A stretch of 64,000 bases of DNA from Micromonospora sp. ALFpr18c (GCF_008868155.1 NZ_WBKR01000006.1:16094-80093); one strand, 5' to 3'; positions 37,938-49,000 are shown, counted from the first letter of the stretch. Numbers and translations: made by a program. Notes: a model not told the origin generated them from the letters alone.

Positions 37938-38298
37938 GCCCGTCCCCCTTTGGCTCCAACGCCTGCTGGACCCCGGTCAACGCGGCGGTGATGTCGGTGG
38001 CGTTGGCCCTGTTGCGCGCCTCCGCCGTCCGGTAGTTGGCCAGGATCGTGTTGGTGGCCTGCTGGGCCGCCAGCACGGCCTGTCGGAGCCGCTCGGCCTG
38101 CTCGACGTAGGACTGGTGGACCGTGTTGTAACGGCGCGCGTTGTCGGTGGCGTCGGTGAACGACCCCAACGCCGGCGGGGTGCACTGCATCTCGGTGTTG
38201 AGCTTGCGCAACACCGACTCGGCCTGGCTCAGCCGGGCCGACAGGTTCTTGTGGAAGTCCTCAAGGGACAGCAGGTCGACTTCCGTGCGCCCGGTCAT
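37930..38298 (-). CDS. WXG100-like/ESX-associated partner protein
   Basis: The 122-residue helical protein (LLSLEDFHKNLSARLSQAESVL, TVHQSYVEQAERLRQAVLAAQ) lacks a clear WXG turn but has the length and two-helix character of ESX partner proteins. The ATG at 38298 has GGGAGGG 5-6 bases upstream; the open frame extends ten codons further without a site. Its last 8 bases overlap the following long WXG gene, consistent with a heterodimer partner. Confidence 0.75.
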   Translation of the reverse strand: MTGRTEVDLLSLEDFHKNLSARLSQAESVLRKLNTEMQCTPPALGSFTDATDNARRYNTVHQSYVEQAERLRQAVLAAQQATNTILANYRTAEARNRANATDITAALTGVQQALEPKGDGRV

Positions 38299-38386
38299 GG
38301 CAACCCTCCCCGTCGATCTGGTTGACAACCGTCAGCGCATCCAGGTTAGTTCACCACCGCGATCGCGGGCGACCCGTGTGAGCCGT

Positions 38387-39901
38387 TCAGCCGTCGGTGC
38401 CTGTCGATACCGCCGGGACCGCACCGCCTGCTCCTCCGGCCGGGGGCGTGGCGCCGGTCGTCGCGGTCGGGGCGGTCGCGGTCGGCGCGGCACCCTCCGG
38501 CGCGAAGAAGGCCGCCGCGTCCTCCGGGTCCAGAGTGGGCCCGGTCGGGATCAGCGCGAGCAGAGTCCCGGGCACCGCGAGGGGTGTGGCCCCGGCGTAG
38601 CCGAGCACGGCCAGCGTCTCGACCGACGCGAGCGGGTACCGGACGCCCTGCGGACCGATCAGATAGATCGTCGACCCGGCGGCGCCGGAACCGCTGGTCC
38701 CGGCCCCGGGCGCGGCCTGCGCGAGCACACCCTTCCCACCGGGCAGCAGCACCGCCTCGGCGGTACGCACCGCGTCCCGGGCGGTCTGGCGCACCGGCAC
38801 CGGCCCCGGATCGGTCGCGGTCAGCTCCGCCGGTGCCCGGTCGAAGACCTCCAGGGTGGTGGTCGGCGGACCGCCACCGGTGCCCGCCCGGTACGTCGCG
38901 CACAGCGTGGTCTGCCCGGACCGGGCCGGGTACAGGCTCGGCAGCGTCTCCGGCAGCCCCTCCTCCTCCACCCGCTGGTCGACCAGCAGCTGCCCGGCCT
39001 GGTTCGGGGTGATGTCGGTAATCTGACCGCCACCGCTGATCATCAACAGGGCGGTGATCTCGGTGACCGAGACGAGCCCTTCGCGAGCCAGCACGTAGTA
39101 CCGGCCGGCCGCCTGGAACACCTGGCCGATGGTGGCCGGCCGGTCGCCCACGATCAGCCCGCTCCGCTCACCGTCGCCGGACAGTGTCGGCCTGCGCAGT
39201 GCCGGCCCGGCCGGGACCGCGTTGAGCAGTTGCTGCCCGACCCGCAGCTGGGTGGCGTTGGGCATCTTCAGCGCCGCGATCGTCTGCTCGCCACCGAGCA
39301 CCTGGAGCCGGTTGTCACCGGTGAGCAGGTACCGCTCACCGTCCACGGTGACCAGCACCGCCCGGTCGCCCAGCGGCGCCCCACCGGGCAACGCCCGGTC
39401 GATCACGACCCGGGTGGTGGAGCGCTGCGGATCGGCCGGGTCCGGCACGTCGCAGACCGACCAGGGCAGCCCGGTCAGCGACGTGCGGTCCGGCAACGCG
39501 TCCGGGGCGCCGACGATGCCGAGCGTACGACCGCGAGGGCGGTCCCGCAGCGACGCCTGGGACATCGTCCGCACCGTCGGGTCCGGCACGTTCAGGATGA
39601 GCCGCGCCGACGTGTAGTTGAGGGCCGGATACAGCTGCCCGCCCACGAACACGTACGTCGCGCCGGTCTCCCGTTCGATGACCAGCGTCTTGTCTTCCAA
39701 CGGCGCGGTGTTACCGGTCAACTGACCGTAGGCGCCCACCCCGCCGAGCACGATCGCGGCGGCGATGACACTGCCGAAGACCGCCATGCCGAGCCGTCTC
39801 ATCGGCAGGTTGGTGGTCTCCGGATCGCCCGACAGCAGTGCGGAGACGATGCGGCGGGTGACGAAGCGGTACGCCTGCACCTGATCGCGGCGGGTCCGCA
39901 T
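38387..39901 (-). CDS. eccB: Type VII secretion protein EccB
   Basis: The 504-residue ESX core component begins with the family signature RTRRDQVQAYRFVTRRIVSAL, a single membrane helix at about 40-62 (AVFGSVIAAAIVLGGVGAYG), and a large extracytoplasmic repeat domain (YVFVGGQLYPALNYTSARLIL, WSVCDVPDP). EccB proteins anchor the EccC ATPase complex in the membrane. A Pro/Thr/Ala-rich tail of about 40 residues ends the protein. It is divergent from eccE. Confidence 0.93.
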   Translation of the reverse strand: MRTRRDQVQAYRFVTRRIVSALLSGDPETTNLPMRRLGMAVFGSVIAAAIVLGGVGAYGQLTGNTAPLEDKTLVIERETGATYVFVGGQLYPALNYTSARLILNVPDPTVRTMSQASLRDRPRGRTLGIVGAPDALPDRTSLTGLPWSVCDVPDPADPQRSTTRVVIDRALPGGAPLGDRAVLVTVDGERYLLTGDNRLQVLGGEQTIAALKMPNATQLRVGQQLLNAVPAGPALRRPTLSGDGERSGLIVGDRPATIGQVFQAAGRYYVLAREGLVSVTEITALLMISGGGQITDITPNQAGQLLVDQRVEEEGLPETLPSLYPARSGQTTLCATYRAGTGGGPPTTTLEVFDRAPAELTATDPGPVPVRQTARDAVRTAEAVLLPGGKGVLAQAAPGAGTSGSGAAGSTIYLIGPQGVRYPLASVETLAVLGYAGATPLAVPGTLLALIPTGPTLDPEDAAAFFAPEGAAPTATAPTATTGATPPAGGAGGAVPAVSTGTDG

Positions 39902-40062
39902 GACTTACCTCCGGCGGGATGGATCCGCGACGATCTCCTCGGGGTGCCGTCGCGGGCTTCCCTACGATAAGGGGCCGACGGCGGGTCTTCGGGACCACCG
40001 CCCGTGGCCGGCACCGGACCGACCCGGCGCAGAGCCGTACCGTGCAGGAGGGACAGTCAGCC

Positions 40063-41250
40063 ATGACGCAGGTTCAGGCGCGACCCGCCCGAGCAGCCAC
40101 GAGCCCGTCCGACGTCCCGGCACGAGCGACGCCACCGGCCGACCGTCCCGGTCGCGGCCGGGTCGGCCCGGTGCTCGTGGGGCAGCTCGTTCTGCTGGAG
40201 CTGTGCGCGGTCGCGGTCTGGGCCTCGACCACCGGTCCGAGTTGGCTGCTCGCCGCGGTGGGCACCGTGGCGGCACTGGTCGTCCTGGCCGCGTTCGCCC
40301 GCCGGGCCGGCCGCTGGTGGTTTGAGGACCTGCTGCTGCGCCGTCGACTGCGGCGACGCCGCGAACGCGCGACGGCGGCGCTGGCCGACGGCAGCGCCGC
40401 GGACCCACGCCTCGCCGCGCTCGCCCCCGAGTTGAGCGTCATCGAGCTGACCGACCGGGGCACCCGGCTCGGGATCGGGCAGGACGACAACGGCTGGTTC
40501 GCGGCGATCGCGTTGCAGTCCGGCACCGGCACGGCGGTCGGCTCGGTCGAGGCGTCCACCGTGGACCGAGCGCTGGCGGTGCTCGCGGACTTCGCCGCGC
40601 CGGTGTCCGGCACCCAGGTCGTCGCACACACCCTGGTCTGGTATCCGGCGCCCGGCGCGGCGCCGGCGGCGCACCGGACGGTCTGGGTGGCGCTGCGGCT
40701 CACCGTGCGCGACGCCCGTGTGGAGGCGGTGAGCCGGGGAGGCGGACTGGCTGGCGTACACCGGACGTTGGCCGCCGGCATCGGCCGGCTCGGCAAGGCG
40801 CTGACCGCGGCCGGGCTGTCCCACCGTCCGCTGGGTCGCGACGAGCTGCGCTCGGCGGTGGTCTCGGCCGCCGGGCTGGACCTCGTGCCGGAGCCACCGA
40901 CGGAGACCTGGCAGGGGCTGCGCGGCGGCGGCTGGACGCACCGCTGCATGGCCCTGCGCGGCCGTCCGGACGCACCGCTCGGTCCGCTCGTGGACGCGGT
41001 CACCGCCACCTCTGCGCCGTCGCACACGGTGGCCGTGTCGGTGTCCGCGGACGGGCGGATGGCGGCGCCGCTGCTGCGGGTCGCGGCCATGGACAACCAC
41101 GTGGAGGCGCTGGTCAAGGTGGTCCGGGAGGTGGCCGGCCGGGCCGGTGCGTCGGCCCGGCCGGTGGACGGGCAGCACGGCCCCGGTGTGTACGCGAGCG
41201 CGCCGGTCGGATCGATGCTGGGCGTCTCCACCCGCCCGCCGGCGCGCTGA
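40063..41250 (+). CDS. eccE: Type VII secretion protein EccE
   Basis: The 395-residue protein has two N-terminal membrane helices (VGPVLVGQLVLLELCAVAVWA; LLAAVGTVAALVVLAAFA), then the WWFEDLLLRRRLRRRR junction and a cytosolic domain with WFAAIALQSGTGTAVGS typical of EccE. EccE completes the ESX membrane complex. The ATG at 40063 has GGAGGGAC 10 bases upstream; the longer open frame is not needed. It is convergent with eccD, which stops 23 bases downstream. Confidence 0.9.
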   Translation: MTQVQARPARAATSPSDVPARATPPADRPGRGRVGPVLVGQLVLLELCAVAVWASTTGPSWLLAAVGTVAALVVLAAFARRAGRWWFEDLLLRRRLRRRRERATAALADGSAADPRLAALAPELSVIELTDRGTRLGIGQDDNGWFAAIALQSGTGTAVGSVEASTVDRALAVLADFAAPVSGTQVVAHTLVWYPAPGAAPAAHRTVWVALRLTVRDARVEAVSRGGGLAGVHRTLAAGIGRLGKALTAAGLSHRPLGRDELRSAVVSAAGLDLVPEPPTETWQGLRGGGWTHRCMALRGRPDAPLGPLVDAVTATSAPSHTVAVSVSADGRMAAPLLRVAAMDNHVEALVKVVREVAGRAGASARPVDGQHGPGVYASAPVGSMLGVSTRPPAR

Positions 41251-41273
41251 CCGGCTGGTCCGTGCTTCGGCGG

Positions 41274-42671
41274 TCAGGGCCGCAGGTTGACGATCCAGCC
41301 GTACAGCCCGCAGACCCAGACGGCGAGCGGCACCAGCGAGATGATCAGCAGGATCTCGACGATGTCGAGCAGCCGGCCCCAGACCGGTGAGATGCGCTTG
41401 CCGGCGACGGTCAGCCCGTAGACCAGGCTGATCACGGCGGCCAGCAGCAGCCCACCGAGGACCAGGCCGAGCCGGACCGGCAGCGACCCGTCGGCGAAGG
41501 CCGCCGCGGCGGCGAGGCCCAGCCCCACCGTGCCGGCGAGCAGCACCGGGACGCGCTGCGCCCGGCCCAGCAGCGGACGGGCACGCAGCAGCGAGAGCAG
41601 CCCCAGCACCAGGCACAGCAGTACCGCCGGCAGCCGGCCGTCCAGGGCGAGCACCAGCTCCGCGCCGAGGACCAGCATCGACACGGTCCACAGCAGACCG
41701 GTCAGGAACTCGTCGGCGCGCTCACTCTGCTGGAGCACCTGCCGGCCGTCGACCGACTCGTTGTCGGTCTTCAGGTCCTCCGGGCCGGTCGGGATCGACG
41801 GCACCGGCAGTCGGGCCAGCCGGTAGGCCACCATCGGCAACGCCGGCACCGCGCCGAACGCGACCGCCGCGACCACCGCCGCCGCGGCCGCGGCGTCGAT
41901 GCCAAAGGCCAGGCAGAGGAGTGCGCCCAGGCCGGTGGCCGCGCCCACGCCGATCGAGGCGAAGAACAGCGGGTACCGGTCACCGACCGCCAGCACCGCC
42001 ACCGCCCCGCCGACCACCACGGCGGTCGCCGCGAGCAGGACGTGCGGGCTCGCCAGGTCGGTCAACGGCCGGTCGCCGGCCAGCAGCAGCAGACCCCCGG
42101 TGCCCGCGTGCACCAGGCCGACCATGGCCAGCACCGCGCCGGTCCGGCTGTCACCGGCGGCCCGGGACAGCACCGCCGCGCCGACCAGCAGCGCCACCGC
42201 CACCAGCAGAGCCGCCACCGCGCCGGGCAGGTGCGGTGGGCCGGCGAAGAGCGCGGCCAGCGCGCCGGCACCCAGCGCCGCCGCGGCGAACAGCACCGCG
42301 AAGGACCGGCTCGCGCCGACCTGCCAGGCACCGGGTCGCTGGTTGGTGGCGGTGGCCACCGCGTCCACCACGTCGTCGAAGACGATCTCCGGGGCCGCCG
42401 CCGAGCGGGGATTGAAGTAGAGCACCTCACCGTCGCGGACGCCGAGCTGCACCGCCGTACGCCCCCCGTCCAGCGGCGCACCGCCCAACCGGGACAGTGC
42501 CCAACCGCCGTGCCGCACCCCCTCGTCGGCGAGATCCTCTCCGGCGTAGCGCAGCAGGGTGGGGAGCAGGTCCGCCAACGGCACGTCCGACGGCAGGGCC
42601 AGATCCATTCGGGTACGCGGAGCCACGATGGTGATCCGGCTCAGACCACCGGTCGCCGTCTTCGTCGCCAC
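41274..42671 (-). CDS. eccD: Type VII secretion integral membrane protein EccD
   Basis: The 465-residue protein has an N-terminal ubiquitin-like (YukD) domain of about 90 residues ([33 protein letters not shown]) and eleven predicted membrane helices from about 120, matching EccD, which forms the putative ESX translocation channel. The GTG at 42671 has GGAGG about 7 bases upstream. It is divergent from eccC. Confidence 0.93.
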   Translation of the reverse strand: MATKTATGGLSRITIVAPRTRMDLALPSDVPLADLLPTLLRYAGEDLADEGVRHGGWALSRLGGAPLDGGRTAVQLGVRDGEVLYFNPRSAAAPEIVFDDVVDAVATATNQRPGAWQVGASRSFAVLFAAAALGAGALAALFAGPPHLPGAVAALLVAVALLVGAAVLSRAAGDSRTGAVLAMVGLVHAGTGGLLLLAGDRPLTDLASPHVLLAATAVVVGGAVAVLAVGDRYPLFFASIGVGAATGLGALLCLAFGIDAAAAAAVVAAVAFGAVPALPMVAYRLARLPVPSIPTGPEDLKTDNESVDGRQVLQQSERADEFLTGLLWTVSMLVLGAELVLALDGRLPAVLLCLVLGLLSLLRARPLLGRAQRVPVLLAGTVGLGLAAAAAFADGSLPVRLGLVLGGLLLAAVISLVYGLTVAGKRISPVWGRLLDIVEILLIISLVPLAVWVCGLYGWIVNLRP

Positions 42672-42837
42672 AGTGGCCTCCAGGTGTCCGTCTACGATCG
42701 GCTGGCCGCGGTGCCGCGATGCGGGTCCACCGCGCCCACGGGAGATTACCTACGATGGCGTGCACGTACGATGCCCGCCCGCAGACTTCGGTCCGCGACG
42801 GCATGTCGTCAAGGCCGCTTCTGGGGAGGAGACAGCC

Positions 42838-45800
42838 GTGAGCACGGTGGTGTTCCGCCGGCTCCCGCGTCAGCCGGGGCCAGCCTTGCCGCGCGGTGAG
42901 GTGCTGCTGGAGTCCCCTCCGGAGCTGCCGGAGTCGACGCCCCGCGGGATGGGGCAGCTGCTCATGATCCTGCCGATGTTCTGCGGGGTCGGCGCGATGG
43001 CATTCCTCTACGCCGGCAAGGGCGGCGGCATGATGACGTACGTCGCCGGTGGTCTGTTCGGCGTCTCCATGCTCGGGATGGCGATCGGTTCGTTGGCCAA
43101 CAACGGCGGCAAGGACAAGGCCGAGCTGAACGCCGACCGCCGCGACTACATGCGCTACCTGGCCCAGATGCGCAAGCGCACCCGGCGCGCGGCCGAGCAG
43201 CAGCGTGCGGCGATGGCGTGGCGGCATCCGGAGCCGGACGCGCTCTGGTCGATCGCCGCGTCCCGGCGGCTGTGGGAGCGGCGGATCACCGAGGACGACT
43301 TCGGCGAAACCCGGATCGCGCTCGGCCCGCAGCGACTGGCGGTGGAGATCGTTCCGCCGGAGACCAAGCCGGTCGAGGACCTGGAGCCGATGAGCGCGAT
43401 CGCGCTGCGCCGGTTCGTCCGCGCCCACTCGAGCGTGCCCGACCTGCCGACCGCGCTGTCGGTGCGCGCGTTCAGCCGGGTGGTGCTACGTGGCGACCGG
43501 GAGCCGGTGCTCGACCTGGCCCGGGCCGCGCTGGGTCAGCTGGCGACCTTCCACGCCCCGGACGACCTGGTGATCGCGGTGGTGGCCGCACCGGACCGGC
43601 AGTCGGCCTGGAACTGGGTGAAGTGGCTGCCGCACGCGCACCACAGTGGACGTACCGACGCGGCGGGCGCGCGTCGACTGGTGTTCGCGAGCCTCGCCGA
43701 GGCGGAGGAGTCCCTCGCCGGTGAGCTGGCCGGGCGACCCCGCTTCGCGCCCGAGACCAAGCCGCTGACCACCGCGCCGCACCTGGTCGTGGTGATCGAC
43801 GGCGGTGAGGTGTCGCCGACCGGCCAGCTGCTGGGCCCGGGTCTGCTGGGCGCCACGATGATCGACCTGTCCGGCACCGTCCCGCGCGACGCCGGCCGCT
43901 GGCTGCTGTGCCTCGACGTGGGCGACGGAAGCACCCTGGAGTTGGTCCGGGGCAGCTCGTCGTCGCCGCTGGGCCGCCCGGACCGGCTCACCGCCGAGGC
44001 CGCCGAGGGGCTGGCCCGGCAGATCGCCCCTTACCGGCTCTCCCAGCAGCAGACCAGCAACGAGGAGCCGCTGGCCCGCAGCATGGAGCTGCCCGACCTG
44101 CTCGGCGTGGGTGACGCCGCCACGGTCGACGTCCGGCAGACCTGGCGGCCACGCGGGCACCGGGACCGGCTGCGCATCCCGCTCGGCGTCGGCCCGGACG
44201 GCAACGTGGTCGAGCTGGATTTCAAGGAGTCCGCGCACGAGGGCATGGGCCCGCACGGTCTGGTGATCGGCGCGACCGGTTCCGGCAAGAGCGAGCTGCT
44301 CCGTACGGTGGTGGCCGCGCTGGCGGTCACCCACTCGTCGGAGGAACTGAACTTCGTCCTGGTGGACTTCAAGGGTGGCGCGACGTTCGCCTCGTTGGAG
44401 GCGCTGCCGCACACCAGCGCGGTGATCACCAACCTGGCCGACGAGCTGCCGCTGGTGGACCGCATGCGGGACGCGCTCGCCGGCGAGATGGTGCGCCGGC
44501 AGGAGCTGCTGCGGGCCGCCGGCAACTACGTCTCCCGCTTCGAGTACGAGAAGGCCCGCTCGGCCGGCGAACCGCTGGCGCCGATGCCCAGCCTCCTGAT
44601 CATCTGTGACGAGTTCAGCGAGCTGCTCGCCGCCAAACCCGACTTCATCGACCTCTTCGTCATGATCGGCCGGCTGGGCCGTTCGCTCGGCGTGCACCTG
44701 CTGCTGGCCAGCCAGCGCCTCGAAGAGGGCAAGCTGCGCGGCCTGGACACCCACCTGTCGTACCGGATCGGTCTGCGGACCTTCTCGGCGGTGGAGAGCC
44801 GGATCGTGCTCGGCGTGCCGGACGCGTACGAGCTGCCGAACGCGCCCGGGCACGGCTACCTGAAGACGGACACCAGCACGATGCTGCGGTTCCGGGCCGC
44901 GTACGTGTCGGGGGCGTACCGGGCGCCGGGGCAGCAGGCGTCGGCGTCGCAGGCGCTGGTGCAACGCCGCATCGTGCCGTACGGGCTCGACTTCATTCCG
45001 GCGCAGGCCCCGCAGATGCCGGTGGACACCGCACCGGAGCCGGAGCAGCCGGCGGACGGCAAGGCCGTGGCGATGCTCGACGTGTTGATCGACCAGCTCA
45101 AGGGCCGTGGCCGTCCGGCGCACCAGGTCTGGTTGCCGCCGCTGGCCGACCCGCCGGGCCTGGGTGAACTGCTCGGCCAGCTGGCCGTGGATCCGACGTA
45201 CGGCCTGTGCACCGCGTCGTGGCCGGGCCGGGGCCGCCTCACCGTGCCGGTCGGCGTGGTCGACCGCCCGTACGAGCAGCGCCGTGACCCGATGATGGTC
45301 GAGCTGGCCGGCGCGGGCGGCAACGTGGTCATCGTGGGCCGTTCGATGAGCGGCAAGAGCACCATGCTCCGTACGCTGCTGGCGTCGCTGGCGCTCACCC
45401 ACACGCCGCGTGAGGTGCAGTTCTTCTGCCTGAACTTCGGCGGTGGCGCGTTGCGCAGCCTGGAGCGGCTGCCGCACATGGCCGGGGTGGCCGGCCGGCG
45501 GGACGTCGAGGCGGTGCGCCGCACGGTGGCCGAGGTTGTCGCGGTGCTGGACGACCGGGAGGCGCGCTTCGCCCAGCACGGCATCGACTCGGTGGCCAGC
45601 TACCGCCGTCGGCGGGCCGCCGGCGAGTTCGCCGACGACCCGTTCGGTGACGTGTTCCTGGTGGTGGACGGCTGGAACACGCTGCGCCAGGAGTACGAGG
45701 AGCTGGAGCAGACCATCACGACGCTCGCCAACCGGGGTCTCGGTTTCGGCGTGCACGTGGTGCTCACGGCGGTGCGCTGGGCGGAGATCCGGATCAACAT

Positions 45801-46803
45801 GCGGGATCTGCTCGGCACCAAGCTTGAGCTGCGGCTGGGTGACGCGTCCGAGTCGGAGATCGACCGCCGCTCGGCGATGAACGTGCCGGAGAAGGCACCC
45901 GGCCGTGGTCTGACCCGGGACAAGCTGCACTTCCTCACCGCCATCTCCCGGATCGACGGCCGCCGCGACATCGAGGACCTGACCGAGGCGTCGATCGCCC
46001 TGGCCGGGCACGTGGCGACGAACTGGCCGGGCCGTCCGGCGCCGAAGGTGCGGCTGCTGCCGCGTCGACTTCCGGTGGCCGAGCTGGCCCGGATCATCGA
46101 CCGGTCGGTGCCCGGCCTGCCGATCGGCGTCAACGAGTCGGCGCTCGCGCCGGTCTACCTGGACCTGGTCAACGAGCCGCATCTGACGGTCTTCGGCGAC
46201 GCCGAGTGCGGCAAGACGAACCTGCTGCGGTTGATCGCCCGAGGCATCACCGAGCGGTACACGCCGGCGCAGGCCCGGCTGGTGATCGCCGACTACCGGC
46301 GCGGCCTGCTGGGTGCGGTGGAGGGCGACCACCTGCTGGACTACGCACCGTCCAACCAGGCGTTCGCCCAGGGGCTCGGCTCGATCCGCAGCGCGTTGTC
46401 CAACCGGCTGCCCGGCCCGGACGTGACCACGGCCCAGCTGCGCGACCGCAGTTGGTGGAAGGGTCCGGACCTGTACATCCTGGTGGACGACTACGACCTG
46501 GTGGCCTCCGGCGGCAGCAACCCACTCAGCGCCCTGCTGGAGTTGCTGCCGCAGGCTCGGGACATCGGCCTGCACCTGGTCGTCACGCGGCGGGTCGGTG
46601 GCGTGTCCCGGGCGCTCTACGAACCGGTGCTGCAACGGCTACGGGAACTGGACTCGCCGGGCCTGCTGATGTCCGGCAACCGGGAGGAGGGTGCCGTCTT
46701 CGGCACGTTGCGGCCGAGCCCGCAGCCGCCGGGTCGGGGCACCCTCGTGCGTCGCCGCGACGGCCAGCAACTGATCCAGACCGCCTGGTCCGAGCCGTCC
46801 TGA
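42838..46803 (+). CDS. eccC: Type VII secretion ATPase EccC (fused EccCa-EccCb)
   Basis: The 1321-residue motor has two N-terminal membrane helices (about 42-90) and three FtsK/SpoIIIE ATPase domains with P-loops GATGSGKS at 478-485, GRSMSGKS beginning at 834 and GDAECGKT beginning at 1120. Walker B-like strands LLIICDEF and FLVVDGWN are visible. EccC binds WXG substrates through its C-terminal ATPase domain and powers secretion. A single fused chain, rather than split EccCa/EccCb, is common in actinomycetes outside mycobacterial ESX-1. The GTG at 42838 has GGGGAGGAG about 7 bases upstream. Confidence 0.95.
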   Translation: MSTVVFRRLPRQPGPALPRGEVLLESPPELPESTPRGMGQLLMILPMFCGVGAMAFLYAGKGGGMMTYVAGGLFGVSMLGMAIGSLANNGGKDKAELNADRRDYMRYLAQMRKRTRRAAEQQRAAMAWRHPEPDALWSIAASRRLWERRITEDDFGETRIALGPQRLAVEIVPPETKPVEDLEPMSAIALRRFVRAHSSVPDLPTALSVRAFSRVVLRGDREPVLDLARAALGQLATFHAPDDLVIAVVAAPDRQSAWNWVKWLPHAHHSGRTDAAGARRLVFASLAEAEESLAGELAGRPRFAPETKPLTTAPHLVVVIDGGEVSPTGQLLGPGLLGATMIDLSGTVPRDAGRWLLCLDVGDGSTLELVRGSSSSPLGRPDRLTAEAAEGLARQIAPYRLSQQQTSNEEPLARSMELPDLLGVGDAATVDVRQTWRPRGHRDRLRIPLGVGPDGNVVELDFKESAHEGMGPHGLVIGATGSGKSELLRTVVAALAVTHSSEELNFVLVDFKGGATFASLEALPHTSAVITNLADELPLVDRMRDALAGEMVRRQELLRAAGNYVSRFEYEKARSAGEPLAPMPSLLIICDEFSELLAAKPDFIDLFVMIGRLGRSLGVHLLLASQRLEEGKLRGLDTHLSYRIGLRTFSAVESRIVLGVPDAYELPNAPGHGYLKTDTSTMLRFRAAYVSGAYRAPGQQASASQALVQRRIVPYGLDFIPAQAPQMPVDTAPEPEQPADGKAVAMLDVLIDQLKGRGRPAHQVWLPPLADPPGLGELLGQLAVDPTYGLCTASWPGRGRLTVPVGVVDRPYEQRRDPMMVELAGAGGNVVIVGRSMSGKSTMLRTLLASLALTHTPREVQFFCLNFGGGALRSLERLPHMAGVAGRRDVEAVRRTVAEVVAVLDDREARFAQHGIDSVASYRRRRAAGEFADDPFGDVFLVVDGWNTLRQEYEELEQTITTLANRGLGFGVHVVLTAVRWAEIRINMRDLLGTKLELRLGDASESEIDRRSAMNVPEKAPGRGLTRDKLHFLTAISRIDGRRDIEDLTEASIALAGHVATNWPGRPAPKVRLLPRRLPVAELARIIDRSVPGLPIGVNESALAPVYLDLVNEPHLTVFGDAECGKTNLLRLIARGITERYTPAQARLVIADYRRGLLGAVEGDHLLDYAPSNQAFAQGLGSIRSALSNRLPGPDVTTAQLRDRSWWKGPDLYILVDDYDLVASGGSNPLSALLELLPQARDIGLHLVVTRRVGGVSRALYEPVLQRLRELDSPGLLMSGNREEGAVFGTLRPSPQPPGRGTLVRRRDGQQLIQTAWSEPS

Positions 46804-47008
46804 CGGGGTCGACGTGCACGGGCGCCGATCGTTGGGTCGCATTCCCGATTCACCACTATCCATCGAACGTGGCCGGTCAGGGCTGCGCCGGCTGGACCGG
46901 GTCGGCTACGGTCTTCACTGGAGTGTCCGTCGGTGGGGTGTCGCTGCCTTGCCGCGGGGGAGGGGTGCGGCGAAGCCGCCACCACAACATGACGGAAGGG
47001 TGTGAAGC

Positions 47009-47317
47009 ATGGCGTTCGAGGTCGAAGCTGCGACTCTGCATACCGCCGCGAGTGACGTGCGGTCCACGCGCAGCGAGGTCGACGGCGAGCTGAAGAAGCT
47101 GTGGAACGTGGTCGACGACCTGGCCATGGCGTGGAAGGGTCAGGCGTCCACGGGCTTCCAGTCGTTGATGTCGCGCTGGAACGAGGACACCGTCAAGCTG
47201 CTGACGGCGATGGACAGCATCGCCGACCTGCTCGACAAGTCGGGTACGACGCACCAGGTCAACGACGAAGAGCAGCAGCAGATGCTGGACAAGTTCCACT
47301 CTGCTCTCAACCCGTGA
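47009..47317 (+). CDS. WXG100 protein (EsxB-like)
   Basis: The 102-residue helical hairpin protein has the W-x-G turn in MAWKGQASTGF near residues 42-44 and two long helices on each side. WXG100 proteins are secreted as pairs by ESX systems; it is followed 25 bases later by a second WXG100 gene, so the two probably form the exported heterodimer of this locus. The ATG at 47009 follows GGAAGGG. Confidence 0.92.
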   Translation: MAFEVEAATLHTAASDVRSTRSEVDGELKKLWNVVDDLAMAWKGQASTGFQSLMSRWNEDTVKLLTAMDSIADLLDKSGTTHQVNDEEQQQMLDKFHSALNP

Positions 47318-47342
47318 TCCGCAGTCAGCAGAGGAGGAAGTC

Positions 47343-47621
47343 GTGACGATCAAGGTTGACTACGCGGTCCTCGAGAGCAGCAACCAGCAGATGCAGGCCA
47401 TCTCGAAGACCATCGACGAGAAGCTCGACACGCTGCGGTCGATGCTGTCCAAGCTGCACTGGGACGGCGAGGACCGGGTCGCCTACGAGCAGCACCAGGC
47501 GAAGTGGGACACGGCCGTCCGGGACATCAACCGGATTCTCAACGAGATCGGTGGTGCCGTCGGCATCGCCCGGGAAAACTACGTCTCCACCGAGATGAGC
47601 AACTCCAAGGTGTGGAGCTGA
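47343..47621 (+). CDS. WXG100 protein (EsxA-like)
   Basis: This 92-residue helical hairpin protein has the W-x-G turn in LHWDGEDRVAYEQ near residues 40-42. It starts with GTG at 47343 behind GAGGAGG and is the second gene of the WXG pair. The predicted partner of the preceding protein, by family analogy to EsxA/EsxB. Confidence 0.92.
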   Translation: MTIKVDYAVLESSNQQMQAISKTIDEKLDTLRSMLSKLHWDGEDRVAYEQHQAKWDTAVRDINRILNEIGGAVGIARENYVSTEMSNSKVWS

Positions 47622-47632
47622 GGCAATCGCCG

Positions 47633-47673
47633 CTGCGGCTCCGGTCCGGGTTCGACCTGGGTCGGGGCCGCAG
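47633..47673. terminator. Hairpin between esx pair and mycosin gene
   Basis: Arms CTGCGGC-T-CCG (47633-47643) and CGG-G-GCCGCAG (47663-47673) pair with one internal mismatch, enclosing a further imperfect CCGGGT/ACCTGG helix. It lies between the WXG pair and the convergent mycosin gene. Confidence 0.65.
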
Positions 47674-47708
47674 TGCGTTGTCCAGCCCGCGGCGGCCCAG
47701 GAGCCAGC

Positions 47709-48932
47709 TCAGTCGGTGACGGGTGTGTCCGTACGCCGGCCCGGGCGCCAGCCGCGCCGCTGGCCTCGGGCCAGCACCGGTCGCGCGACCAGCAGCAGCA
47801 CGACGAGCAGAGCGCCGATCGCCGCGGCCCAGAGCGCGGCGGTGCGTTGCCAGCTCAGCGGGTCGGTCTCCGGGGTGGGTGCCGGCAGTGCCCCGGCGGG
47901 TGGGTCCGTGCGGGTGCCGAGCACACTCGACACCGCCCGGTACGGGCTGACCACGCCGTAGCCGATGTCCGCGTTGTGCCCGTCGGGCGGGTTGTCGGCG
48001 GTCCGTTCCAGCCGGTCGGCGACCTGCTGCGGGTCGAGGTCGGGGTAGGCGGCCCGGACCAGCGCGGCCGTCCCCGACACGTACGCGGTGGCGTAGCTGG
48101 TGCCGCCGTTGGGCTCGGCGCGGTAGCCGGACCCTCCGGGGGCCGGTCCGACGATGTTCAACCCCGGCGCGGCGATGTCCACGTAGGAGCCGCTGACCGA
48201 CGTGCCGACGTGGCCACCCTGCTCGTCCACGCCGCCGACGGCGATCACGCCGGGATAGGCGGCCGGGTAGCCCGGCCGGTCCTGCTGGTTCTCCTGCCGG
48301 TTGCCGGCGGCGGCGACCAGGATCACCCGCTTGGTCAGCGCCCGTTCGACGGCCTGCGCCAGCTCGGGGCGGGGCAGTGTCGTCAGCGACATGTTGATCA
48401 CGTCTGCGCCCTGGTCGACGGCCCAGTCGATGGCGGCGGCGACCTGCCCGGGCAGCGCCTCGTCGTTGGTGCTCTTGAGATCGGGCAGGACCCGGATCGG
48501 CAGGATGCGCGCGGCCGGGGCGATGCCGCTGAACGGGACGCCGGTGCCTTCCTTCCCGGCGATGATGCCGGCGATCATCGTGCCGTGCCCGACCAGGTCG
48601 CACTGCCCCTGGTTGGCCGGGAGGTCGTTGAAGTCGCGACCGTCGAGCACCTGGCCCTTGAGCACCGGGTGGATGGCGGAAACCCCGGAATCGATGACGG
48701 CGACCGTCACGCCGGCGCCACGGGACAACGGCCAGGCCGAGGACGGCTCCAGTCGGCGCAGCCCCCACGGCATCTCGGTCAGGCCCGACTCGCCGGCAGG
48801 GCCACAGGTGGGCGGTGCCGCGACCGCCGGGGCGGGTGCCACCAGGGCGGTGCCGAGCAGGGTCGCCAACGCTCCACTGAGGACGCGTCGGGTGGCCCGC
48901 CGGGCACGGCGGGGCGGCTCGGTCGCGCTCAT
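47709..48932 (-). CDS. mycP: Type VII secretion-associated mycosin protease
   Basis: The subtilisin-like S8 serine protease of the ESX locus. It has a Sec signal peptide with a twin-basic start (RRARRATRRVLSGALATLLG), a short propeptide-like segment, and the catalytic triad Asp in VAVIDSGVSAIHP, His in GHGTMIAGII and Ser in NGGTSYATAYVSG; a C-terminal membrane helix (ALWAAAIGALLVVLLLVA) with a basic tail anchors it in the membrane. Mycosins stabilise and process ESX machinery. The ATG at 48932 is used; an in-frame GTG six codons upstream is possible, and neither has a good ribosome site. Confidence 0.9.
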   Translation of the reverse strand: MSATEPPRRARRATRRVLSGALATLLGTALVAPAPAVAAPPTCGPAGESGLTEMPWGLRRLEPSSAWPLSRGAGVTVAVIDSGVSAIHPVLKGQVLDGRDFNDLPANQGQCDLVGHGTMIAGIIAGKEGTGVPFSGIAPAARILPIRVLPDLKSTNDEALPGQVAAAIDWAVDQGADVINMSLTTLPRPELAQAVERALTKRVILVAAAGNRQENQQDRPGYPAAYPGVIAVGGVDEQGGHVGTSVSGSYVDIAAPGLNIVGPAPGGSGYRAEPNGGTSYATAYVSGTAALVRAAYPDLDPQQVADRLERTADNPPDGHNADIGYGVVSPYRAVSSVLGTRTDPPAGALPAPTPETDPLSWQRTAALWAAAIGALLVVLLLVARPVLARGQRRGWRPGRRTDTPVTD

Positions 48933-49000
48933 CGGCAGGCTTTCGCGCACCCGCAGAGATTACCGCTGTGGTGCGCCGGGCAGCGGCCCGGCGGTCGCGG

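Noticed and set aside
43486..46635. Antisense frame of 1049 codons opposite eccC
   Set aside because: Same artefact of codon bias; the plus strand encodes a complete ESX ATPase with all motifs.
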